From Microbacteriaceae bacterium (GTDB taxonomy: Bacteria > Actinomycetota > Actinomycetes > Actinomycetales > Microbacteriaceae), in the NCBI GenBank assembly GCA_022701925.1, contig JAKONM010000157.1, positions 1-22,070 of the forward strand: a stretch of 22,070 bases of DNA, read 5' to 3'. A program made the translations under genes and the position numbers. This document shows, in pieces, positions 15,087-21,472 of this stretch (position 1 is the stretch's first letter; the number at the start of each line of letters is the position of its first letter). The notes under the pieces were generated by a model. That model saw nothing but the letters and a program-made list of their open reading frames with translations. It did no database searches and was not told the DNA's origin.

Positions 15087-15190
15087 GCATGCCCCCAACT
15101 CGTGCGCGCCGCGGAGGATTCCCGGCGCCTCCGATGCTACGAGGAAGAAGCGCAGTCGCCCGTCGCCTGCTCGGTCGGAGGCCCGGGCCA

Positions 15191-15229
15191 CGGGCGGAGG
15201 ACGAGATCCTCGGATCCGTCCTCCGCCCG
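15191..15229. terminator. 18-bp hairpin after livF, candidate terminator
   Basis: CGGGCGGAGGACG (15191-15203) is a perfect inverted repeat of 15217-15229. Inside it GATCC (15205-15209) pairs with GGATC (15212-15216), leaving one bulged A at 15204 and a 2-nt tip. This makes 18 pairs in 39 nt. It sits 44 nt past the livF stop and about 100 nt before the guaB2 start, where a terminator is expected. There is no U-tract on either side. A second small stem, CGGTC-CTCC-GACCG, is at 15235-15248. Confidence 0.55.
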
Positions 15230-15272
15230 GTGCGCGGTCCTCCGACCGACGCCCCCGGGCACCGACCCCGGA

Positions 15273-16049
15273 TCAGGCGGGCAGCGGACCGTCCGTCAGC
15301 TCCTCGACGTCCTTCGCCAGCGTGCCCAGGTACAGCTCGATCACCTTGGGGTCGTCGGCCAGCTCGCGGCCGGTGCCGGTGTAGCTGTTGCGGCCCTGGT
15401 CCAGCACGTAGCCGCGGTCGCAGATCTGCAGGCAGCGGCGCGCGTTCTGCTCGACCATGATCACGGTCACGCCCGTGCGGTTGATCTTGCGCGTGCGGAT
15501 GAAGGTCTCGTCCTGCCGCACGGGCGACAGGCCCGCGGAGGGCTCGTCCAGCAGCAGCACCGAGGGCTCCATCATGAGCGCGCGCGCCATCGCCACCGAC
15601 TGGCGCTCGCCGCCCGACAGCCCGCCGGCGCGCTGCGCGCGGCGCTGCTGCAGCACCGGGAACAGGTCGTAGATCGCCTCCAGCCGCTCGGCCAGCTTGG
15701 CCGGGCGCAGGAACAGGCCCATCTGCAGGTTCTCCTCGATGGTGAGGGAGGGGAACACGTTGTCGGACTGCGGCACGAAGCCGACGCCCGCCTGCACCAG
15801 CTTGTTGGCCTTCTGGTTGGTGATGTCCTCGCCGTTCAGCGTCACGGAGCCGCCGCGGATCGGCACCAGGCCGAACAGCGACTTCAGCAGCGTCGACTTG
15901 CCGGCGCCGTTCGGGCCGATGATGCCGATCAGCTCGCCGGGGTACGCCTGCAGGCTGCAGTCGTTCAGGATGTTGATGCCCGGCAGGTAGCCCGCGTCGA
16001 GGTGCTGCGCGTCGACGACCGGCGCACCGGTGCCCGTGTACTCGACCAT
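15273..16049 (-). CDS. livF: LivF-type ABC transporter ATP-binding protein
   Basis: 258 residues, one ABC ATPase domain. Walker A GPNGAGKST (45-53), Q-loop VPQSDNVF (92-99), signature LSGGERQ (144-150), Walker B VLLLDEP (164-170) with catalytic Glu169, and the LivF-style VEQNARR (199-205) where most ABC proteins have a His switch. Pairs with LivG to drive the LivH/LivM channel. The short C-terminus is normal for LivF. ATG overlaps the livG stop by 1 nt (TGATG), with a purine-rich site (GGGGAGAAGG) just upstream. Last gene of the liv operon, followed by a strong hairpin. Some LivF-type systems carry urea or amides rather than branched-chain amino acids. Confidence 0.93.
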   Translation of the reverse strand: MVEYTGTGAPVVDAQHLDAGYLPGINILNDCSLQAYPGELIGIIGPNGAGKSTLLKSLFGLVPIRGGSVTLNGEDITNQKANKLVQAGVGFVPQSDNVFPSLTIEENLQMGLFLRPAKLAERLEAIYDLFPVLQQRRAQRAGGLSGGERQSVAMARALMMEPSVLLLDEPSAGLSPVRQDETFIRTRKINRTGVTVIMVEQNARRCLQICDRGYVLDQGRNSYTGTGRELADDPKVIELYLGTLAKDVEELTDGPLPA

Positions 16050-17077
16050 CAGGCCTTCTCCCCGTCCGGCTCGGCCGCGGTCCGCTCGCCGCGCTCCGCG
16101 TCCTCCTGCGCCTTGGCCTGCTCGAAGTCCTCGTCGAGCACGCTGTCGTCGCCCAGGTCCTGGTCGTGGTGCGAGCCCAGGTAGGCGTCGACCACGGCCT
16201 GGTGCTGCATCACCGTGTCGGGCGGGCCCTCGGCGACGATCTTCCCCTCCGCCATCACGACGACCCAGTCGGAGATGTGCCGCACCATGTGCATGTCGTG
16301 CTCGACGAACAGCACCGTGGTGCCGCGGTCGCGCAGGTCCTGGATGTGGCCCAGCAGCGACTGCGTCAGCGCCGGGTTCACCCCGGCCATCGGCTCGTCG
16401 AGCATGATCATCGCCGGGTCGCTCATCAGCGCCCTGGCCATCTCCAGCAGCTTGCGCTGGCCGCCGGAGAGGCTGCCGGCGTAGTCGTCCTTCTTCGCGT
16501 CCAGCTTGAAGCGGACCAGCAGCTCCTCGGCCTTCGCCCGGATCTCCGCCTCGCGCTTCTTCCAGCGGGGCCGGAACAGGGCCGTGAGGATGTGCTCCCC
16601 CGGCTGGTCCTTCGCGCCGAGCAGCATGTTGTCCATCACGGTCATGGCCGACAGCGCCTTCGTCAGCTGGAAGGTGCGGACCATGCCGGTCTGCGCCACC
16701 CGGAAGGCGCTGGTCGCGCCGAGGCTGCGCCCCTGGAACCGCCAGGTCGCGAACGGGCCGTTCCCCCCGCCGAACCGCGGCTTCGCCGACGACGGCTTGT
16801 CGAACCCGGTGATCAGGTTGAAGAAGGTCGTCTTGCCGGCGCCGTTCGGTCCGATCAGGGCGGTGATCGCGCCCCGCTGCACCTCCAGGTGCGCCACGTC
16901 GACCGCGGTGACGCCGCCGAAGCTGCGCACCACGTTGTCCACGGCCAGGATCGGCTGCGGCTTCGTCGCGCCCGGCTCCTGCGAGACCGTCGCCAGCTCG
17001 GAGCGCAGCGCGGTGCGGTCCCAGGGGTAGTCGTCGTCCGCGCGGACGGCGGTGCCGCTCACCTTCGCATCAGTCAC
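16049..17077 (-). CDS. livG: LivG-type ABC transporter ATP-binding protein with extended ends
   Basis: 342 residues; a typical LivG is about 255. Core ABC domain at about 43-302: Walker A GPNGAGKTT (76-84), VRTFQ Q-loop (133-137), signature LSGGQRK (203-209), Walker B MIMLDEP (223-229), switch His260 in FVEHDMHMV, and the LivG ending VVDAYLG (295-301). Extra parts are a 42-residue polar N-terminus and an acidic tail of about 40 residues (303-342, rich in Asp and Glu). The segment 96-130 between Walker A and Q-loop is also unlike E. coli LivG. GTG start at 17077 has AAGGAG 10 nt upstream and overlaps the livM stop by 8 nt. Cytosolic face of the importer. Confidence 0.92.
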   Translation of the reverse strand: MTDAKVSGTAVRADDDYPWDRTALRSELATVSQEPGATKPQPILAVDNVVRSFGGVTAVDVAHLEVQRGAITALIGPNGAGKTTFFNLITGFDKPSSAKPRFGGGNGPFATWRFQGRSLGATSAFRVAQTGMVRTFQLTKALSAMTVMDNMLLGAKDQPGEHILTALFRPRWKKREAEIRAKAEELLVRFKLDAKKDDYAGSLSGGQRKLLEMARALMSDPAMIMLDEPMAGVNPALTQSLLGHIQDLRDRGTTVLFVEHDMHMVRHISDWVVVMAEGKIVAEGPPDTVMQHQAVVDAYLGSHHDQDLGDDSVLDEDFEQAKAQEDAERGERTAAEPDGEKA

Positions 17078-18059
17078 CGAAGCTCAGCTCCTTCTTGTTG
17101 CCCAGGATCCCCTGCGGCCGGAAGATCACCAGCAGCATGAGGCCGATGCCGACCACGATGTAGCCGAACTGGGGCACCTGCTGCTGGGACATGATCTCCG
17201 GCGGCACGAACTGCCCGACCACGTCCTGCAGCCCGATGATCACCATGAAGTACAGCACCGCCCCGAGCACCGGGCCGAACACGGTGGCCGCACCGCCCAG
17301 CAGCACGATCGTGTACAGCAGGAAGGTGGTGCTGCGGCCCAGCGAGTCGGGCTGCACGGAGGTGCCGAGCACGAACAGCATGCCCCCCAGAGCACCGATC
17401 ACGCCGCCCAGGATCAGGGCCTGCATCTTGTAGAGGTACACGTTCTTGCCGAGGCTGCGCACGGCGTCCTCGTCCTCGCGGATGCCGCGGATGGTGCGAC
17501 CCCAGGGGCTGCGCATCAGCAGCAGCACGAGCACGGCGACGAGCGCCAGCACGATCCAGGACACGATCCGCAGGTACCAGCTGTCGCCGACCGTCAGCGG
17601 GTACGTGTAAGGGCCGAGGGAGAAGGAGCCGTCCTGCGGGAACGGGGACAGCGCGGTGAAGGCCGGGCTGTACACCTGGTTGCCGATGCCGGCGACGCCG
17701 CCGGTCACCGGGCCGAGCGACTGGTTGCCGCCGACGATGCGCAGGATCTCCGCCGCGGCGATCGTGACGATCGCCAGGTAGTAGCCGCGCAGCTTCAGAG
17801 TCGGCAAGCCGAGGATCAGGGCGAAGATCACCGCCGCGACGATCGCCACCAGCACGCCCAGCCAGAACGGCCCGCCGAAGCGGATCGTGATGGCGAAGCC
17901 GTAGGCGCCGAGCAGCATGAAGCCGGCCTGGCCGATGTTGAGCAGGCCGGTGTAGCCGAAGTGCAGGTTCAGGCCGATCGCCGCGATGGCGAAGGCGGCG
18001 GTCACCGTGGAGAGGATCTGCGCACCGAAGTCGGTGAACAGGGTCGCGAGGAAGTCCAT
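17070..18059 (-). CDS. livM: LivM-type branched-chain amino acid ABC transporter permease
   Basis: 329 residues, polytopic. The family markers are IAAIGLNLHFGYTGLLNIGQAG near residues 25-47, GLPTLKLRGYYLAIVTIAAAEI, the cytoplasmic coupling loop with SPWGRTIRGIREDEDAVRSLGKN, and the terminal stretch VIFRPQGILG. It forms the membrane channel with LivH. ATG at 18059 is preceded by AAAGGA (18065-18070) at 5 nt. The gene begins 15 nt after livH ends and overlaps livG by 8 nt, so the three are one transcript. Substrate is most likely a branched-chain amino acid but this is assigned from family only. Confidence 0.93.
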   Translation of the reverse strand: MDFLATLFTDFGAQILSTVTAAFAIAAIGLNLHFGYTGLLNIGQAGFMLLGAYGFAITIRFGGPFWLGVLVAIVAAVIFALILGLPTLKLRGYYLAIVTIAAAEILRIVGGNQSLGPVTGGVAGIGNQVYSPAFTALSPFPQDGSFSLGPYTYPLTVGDSWYLRIVSWIVLALVAVLVLLLMRSPWGRTIRGIREDEDAVRSLGKNVYLYKMQALILGGVIGALGGMLFVLGTSVQPDSLGRSTTFLLYTIVLLGGAATVFGPVLGAVLYFMVIIGLQDVVGQFVPPEIMSQQQVPQFGYIVVGIGLMLLVIFRPQGILGNKKELSFGD

Positions 18060-18074
18060 GTCGGTCCTTTGCGT

Positions 18075-19427
18075 TCAGCCGACGCGCGATCGGCGGCCCA
18101 GGATGCCCTGCGGCCGGAAGATCAGCACCACGATCAGGATGAGCAGGGCGGAGGCGTAGCGCAGCTGCGCGGTGAGCACGAGGCTCGACAGCTGGGTGAC
18201 GAGCCCGATCACGAGCGAGCCGACCAGGGCGCCGAACGCCGTGCCGAACCCGCCGAGGGTCACCGCGGGGAAGAGCAGCAGCAGCAGCTCGGCCCCGGTG
18301 TTCCAGGCGATGCCGCCGTAGACCAGGGCGTAGAGCAGGCCCGCGAGGCCGGCCAGGCCCGCCGCGATCGTCCAGACCAGCCGGATGATGCGGTCCACGT
18401 CGATGCCGGAGGCCGCGGCCAGCGGCCGGTTGTCCGCGACCGCGCGCGTCGCGCGGCCGATCCGCGTGCGCTGCAGCAGCAGTCCGACGCCGATCAGCAC
18501 CACGACCGAGATGGCCATGGCGATGTAGGCGTTGGGCGTGATGTTCAGCGGGCCGGTGTTGGCCTGGATGGTGCGCGACACGGGCCGCACGCCGCCGCCG
18601 AAGATGAACTGGTACACGTACTGCAGTGCCAGCTGCAGGCCGATCGTCACGACCATCAGCTGCGTGAGGCCGAGGCCCCGGCGCCGCAGCGGCTGCCAGA
18701 TCAGGCGGTCCTGCACGGTGCCGGTCAGGGCGCAGAGCACGATGACGATGACGCCCGCGAGCACGAACGGCACGCCCAGTTGCACCGCGAAGACGTAGCC
18801 GAGGAAGCCGCCCAGGGTCACCTGCTCCGCGTGGGCGAAGTTGCTGAGCCCCGTCGTGCCGTAGACCAGCGACAGGCCGATCGCGCCGAGGGCGAGCAGC
18901 AGGCCCAGCAGCAGGCCCAGGGAGACCTGGTTCCAGAACCGGCCGAACGCGCTGGTGTCGCCCTGCGGAGTGGCCTCGGGGTCGGTCTCGCCGCCCTGCT
19001 GGGCGCCCTCCAGCGCGAAGCCGGCCGGGCTCAGCGCGCCCAGGCGCGCGGTGATGGTCCGCTCGGTGCCGTTGCCGGGGGTGAGGCCCTCGGGCAGCGT
19101 CGACTCGTCGAGCGAGAGCGTGTAGCGGCCGGCGGCCGTCACGGTGAAGCTGAAGGTGCCCTCGGCGCTGGTCTTCGTCGCGACCGGCGTGCCGCCCGCG
19201 GCGAGCGTGACGGTCGCGCCCCGCACGGGGTTGGTGTCGGCGTCGCGCAGGGTGCCGGCGACGCACGCGGTGGTGTCGGTCTGCGCGCACGTCGCTGTGG
19301 CGCGGATCGCGCTCGAGTCCCCCGCGGCGGCGGAGGAGGAGGCGGAGGGTGTCGGGCTGCTGCTCGCCTGGGCGGGCAGCGCGGGGAGGAGCAGTCCCGA
19401 GAGGACGCCGAGGGCGGCGACCAGCAT
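18075..19427 (-). CDS. livH: LivH-type permease fused to an N-terminal secreted beta-sandwich domain
   Basis: 450 residues from ATG 19427. Residues 1-21 look like a signal peptide core ending in LPAQA. A Ser/Ala/Pro linker follows, then a beta-rich domain at about 56-115 resembling carboxypeptidase-regulatory/prealbumin-like modules (VAGTLRDADTNPVRGATVTL, SAEGTFSFTV, GRYTLSLDE), with Cys47 and Cys55 before it. The LivH permease starts at about 166 (LGAIGLSLVYGTTGLSNFAHAE) and is complete, with coupling loop RTRIGRATRAVADNRPLAAASGID and ending VLIFRPQGILG. A plain LivH is about 300 residues. The start is doubtful: the ATG has no Shine-Dalgarno and the peptide from it has no basic N-region. GGAAAGG at 19462-19468 precedes in-frame ATC codons (19455-19457, 19452-19454) that would add Arg residues. 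Confidence 0.88.
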   Translation of the reverse strand: MLVAALGVLSGLLLPALPAQASSSPTPSASSSAAAGDSSAIRATATCAQTDTTACVAGTLRDADTNPVRGATVTLAAGGTPVATKTSAEGTFSFTVTAAGRYTLSLDESTLPEGLTPGNGTERTITARLGALSPAGFALEGAQQGGETDPEATPQGDTSAFGRFWNQVSLGLLLGLLLALGAIGLSLVYGTTGLSNFAHAEQVTLGGFLGYVFAVQLGVPFVLAGVIVIVLCALTGTVQDRLIWQPLRRRGLGLTQLMVVTIGLQLALQYVYQFIFGGGVRPVSRTIQANTGPLNITPNAYIAMAISVVVLIGVGLLLQRTRIGRATRAVADNRPLAAASGIDVDRIIRLVWTIAAGLAGLAGLLYALVYGGIAWNTGAELLLLLFPAVTLGGFGTAFGALVGSLVIGLVTQLSSLVLTAQLRYASALLILIVVLIFRPQGILGRRSRVG

Positions 19428-19481
19428 GAGGACGGGGCGTGTGATCGGGCGGATGATCCGGCCTTTCCGTGGGGCGGCGGG

Positions 19482-19520
19482 CCGGAGGCCCGGTCGCGGA
19501 TCGCGCGACCGGGCCTCCGG
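19482..19520. terminator. 17-bp perfect hairpin between livK and livH
   Basis: CCGGAGGCCCGGTCGCG (19482-19498) is a perfect inverted repeat of 19504-19520, with a 5-nt loop GATCG. It begins 15 nt after the livK stop and ends about 14 nt before the GGAAAGG ribosome site of livH. There is no U-tract. Such a hairpin after the gene for the binding protein usually protects its mRNA 3' end and reduces read-through, giving more binding protein than permease. Partial terminator or mRNA stabiliser. Confidence 0.6.
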
Positions 19521-19535
19521 ACTGTCGTGCAGGGA

Positions 19536-20897
19536 CTAGTCGGACTCCTTGGTGGAGGTCAGGAACTTCGACGGCGCGTTGCCCTCGTACTGGTAGATCG
19601 AGATGTACCCGCTCGAGATGTCGCGCTTGGAGTTGAAGGGACCGGTGCCGGCGTAGCCCTGGTACTGGATCTCCTTGCCGTCGTCGAGCAGCTGCTTGCA
19701 GGCGCTGAACGACTTGCAGATCTCGCCGCCCGTGGTGCCGGAGACGGCGGGCAGGTTCTTGCGGATGTCCTCGGACGCCGCCGACTTGCCCTTCTCCGCC
19801 GCGAGGGCGATGAGGGTGGAGGCGTCGTACGCCTCGGCGCCGTAGCCGTAGGCGGTCGGCTCGCTGCTGCCGCCGTTCGCCTTGTAGGCCGCGGCCAGCT
19901 TGGCGCGCAGCTCCGGCGAGGGGTTGACGCCCTGCGTCGCGCCCTTCACGCCGGTCAGCGTGCCCTCGGGCAGGTCGGCGGAGTAGTCGTTCAGGTTGCC
20001 GTCGACGAAGTAGGAGTTGCCCATCTTCCAGCCGGCCGAGACCAGCGCGGGGATGATCTGCTTCGTCTGGTCGAACGCGATGATCACGATCGCGTCCGGC
20101 TTGGTGGCGAGCGCCGCCGACACGTCGGAGCCGAAGTTCGTCTCCGTGGAGGGGAACTCCTGGTTCTTGCCCTTGGCGCCGTAGACGACCTCGGCGGAGC
20201 CGGAGTCCTTGATCACCGACTCCATGCCGTCGCGGAGGTTGGTGCCGTACGGGTCGTTGAAGGTGAGGAAGGCGACCTTGGTGCGGCCGTCGGCGACGAT
20301 CTGGCTGCCGAGCGCGGAGGCCTCGAAGCTGTTCGGGGCCGGGTTGCGGAAGAAGTAGGGCGAGACGCCGGTGAGGCCGTCGTCCGTGGCCGCCGGGGAG
20401 AACAGCACGGTCTTCGCGCCGTTCACGGTCGGCAGCACGTTGTAGGTGACGCCCGAGGACTCGGGGCCGACGATCGCGGAGACCTTCGACTGCAGCTGCT
20501 TCTTGATGTTCGCGACGGACAGCGCCGCCTGCGAGGTCTCGCTGGAGTCGACCAGGTTGACGCAGGCGTCCTTGCCCAGCACGCCACCGGCCTCGTTGAT
20601 GTCGTTCAGCGCCAGGTCGACGCCGCCGACGGCCGCCGGGCCGAGGAAGGCGAGCCCGCCGGTGAGGGGGATGAAGGCGCCCAGCTTCAGCTGGGTGGTC
20701 TCGTCGGCGCCCGACTCGCACTTCGGCACGGCCTTGACGGACACCGCGGAGGCGGAGGCCGAGGAGGACGAGGACGCCCCGGTCGAGGCGGACGGGCTCG
20801 TGCCGCCGCCGGAGGAGCAGGCGGCGAGTGCGACGGCGGCCGTGGCGCCCATCGCGAGGGCGGCCAGGCGGCGGCCCGTGCTGCGGTATCCAGGCAT
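19536..20897 (-). CDS. livK: Branched-chain amino acid ABC transporter substrate-binding lipoprotein
   Basis: 453 residues. Residues 1-27 are a lipoprotein signal with basic RSTGRR and lipobox LAAC, Cys27 being lipidated. A Ser/Ala/Thr-rich linker (28-60) then leads to a type I periplasmic-binding fold (Peripla_BP_6): LKLGAFIPLTGGLAFLGPA, VSAIVGPESSGVT, TKVAFLTFNDPYG, DAIVIIAFDQTKQIIP and a closing GTGPFNSKRD-type segment. It captures the substrate outside the membrane for LivHMGF. ATG at 20897 is preceded by AAGGA with about 6 nt spacing; the open frame continues upstream to 21032 but that part has no secretory signal. First gene of the operon, separated from livH by a strong hairpin. Confidence 0.94.
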   Translation of the reverse strand: MPGYRSTGRRLAALAMGATAAVALAACSSGGGTSPSASTGASSSSSASASAVSVKAVPKCESGADETTQLKLGAFIPLTGGLAFLGPAAVGGVDLALNDINEAGGVLGKDACVNLVDSSETSQAALSVANIKKQLQSKVSAIVGPESSGVTYNVLPTVNGAKTVLFSPAATDDGLTGVSPYFFRNPAPNSFEASALGSQIVADGRTKVAFLTFNDPYGTNLRDGMESVIKDSGSAEVVYGAKGKNQEFPSTETNFGSDVSAALATKPDAIVIIAFDQTKQIIPALVSAGWKMGNSYFVDGNLNDYSADLPEGTLTGVKGATQGVNPSPELRAKLAAAYKANGGSSEPTAYGYGAEAYDASTLIALAAEKGKSAASEDIRKNLPAVSGTTGGEICKSFSACKQLLDDGKEIQYQGYAGTGPFNSKRDISSGYISIYQYEGNAPSKFLTSTKESD

Positions 20898-21052
20898 TCG
20901 GATCCTTGCTTTCTGTCGTGGTGCAGGCAGACGCCCCATCGGGGGCACGGTGGGGAAGACCGTATTGAGTCCGTGTTCCGAGCGTGTTTCCAGGATCGGA
21001 ACCGGACGGCCATCGTTAGCAATCCGTGACACAACACGGCCGTGGCCCCCGG
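20898..21052. promoter_or_regulatory. Divergent regulatory region between livK and the small lipoprotein gene
   Basis: 155 nt, visibly less GC-rich in its middle than the coding DNA around it. Minus-strand TACGGT (20959-20964) is a TAnnnT-type candidate -10 for livK. GTGTTCC (20973-20979) and GTGTTTCC (20984-20991) are an 11-nt spaced direct repeat on the plus strand. TTCC-N6-GGAA lies at 20988-21001. CACGGCCGTG (21035-21044) is a perfect 10-bp palindrome. These are candidate operator elements for nitrogen or amino-acid control, but no known consensus was matched. Confidence 0.35.
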
Positions 21053-21472
21053 ATGCGGGGGCTGCTAGCGTCCGCCCGCGTGGCGGGGCGGGTCGGCGGC
21101 GGGGCGGCGCTGCTCGCGGTCCTGCTGCTGAGCGGGTGCACCGCGGCCGGGCCGGCGGCCCCCTCCCCGGCGCCCACGCGGTCGGCCGCCTGGCCGAGGC
21201 TGCCCGGCCGCGAGCTCGCCCGCTGGGAGGTCTCCGGCGTGGAGCACGTGATCGTGGCCGTGGGGGACCCCTCCGCGGCCTACCCCCGGGCCCGTGCGCT
21301 GCTGGTCGACGCCGGGTTCCGCCTGACCAAGGACCGCGAGGCGACGGGCGGCGGGGACGGCCAGGCCTGCACGACGGCGCTCTGCGTGCAGTTCAGCGCG
21401 ACGACGGATCCGAGGTACGGCAGGAGCGTGGCCTACGAGGCCTTCCACTCCAGCGGTCCGGCTCCCGGGTGA
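21053..21472 (+). CDS. Small secreted lipoprotein of unknown function
   Basis: 139 residues from ATG 21053; a GTG at 21026 would add nine residues but make the signal peptide unusually long. The signal has basic residues (Arg2, Arg9, Arg13), a hydrophobic core and the lipobox LLSGC with Cys29. A Pro/Ala/Ser linker follows to about residue 48, then a small domain with VEHVIVAVGDPS (63-74), a helix-like ARALLVDAGFRLTK (80-93) and a Cys106/Cys111 pair that may form a disulfide. I do not recognise the family. No good Shine-Dalgarno. Divergent from livK; its stop abuts the rarD-like stop in TGATCA. Being secreted next to a transporter operon does not by itself give a function. Confidence 0.65.
   Translation: MRGLLASARVAGRVGGGAALLAVLLLSGCTAAGPAAPSPAPTRSAAWPRLPGRELARWEVSGVEHVIVAVGDPSAAYPRARALLVDAGFRLTKDREATGGGDGQACTTALCVQFSATTDPRYGRSVAYEAFHSSGPAPG

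Noticed and set aside
15087..15191. Upstream extension of guaB2 to ATG at 15191
   Set aside because: The extra 35 residues have no IMPDH similarity, and the family usually begins just before the GLTYDDV motif. The ATG at 15086 fits.
13452..16184. 910-residue plus-strand open frame
   Set aside because: Antisense to guaB2 and livF; composition typical of a shadow frame.
17052..21029. 1325-residue plus-strand open frame
   Set aside because: It is antisense to livK-livH-livM and low in complexity (Arg, Gly, Glu, His rich). It is a GC-driven shadow of real genes.
20898..21032. Upstream extension of the livK frame to 21032
   Set aside because: It would bury the lipoprotein signal 45 residues inside the protein and remove the promoter region; the ATG at 20897 has AAGGA.
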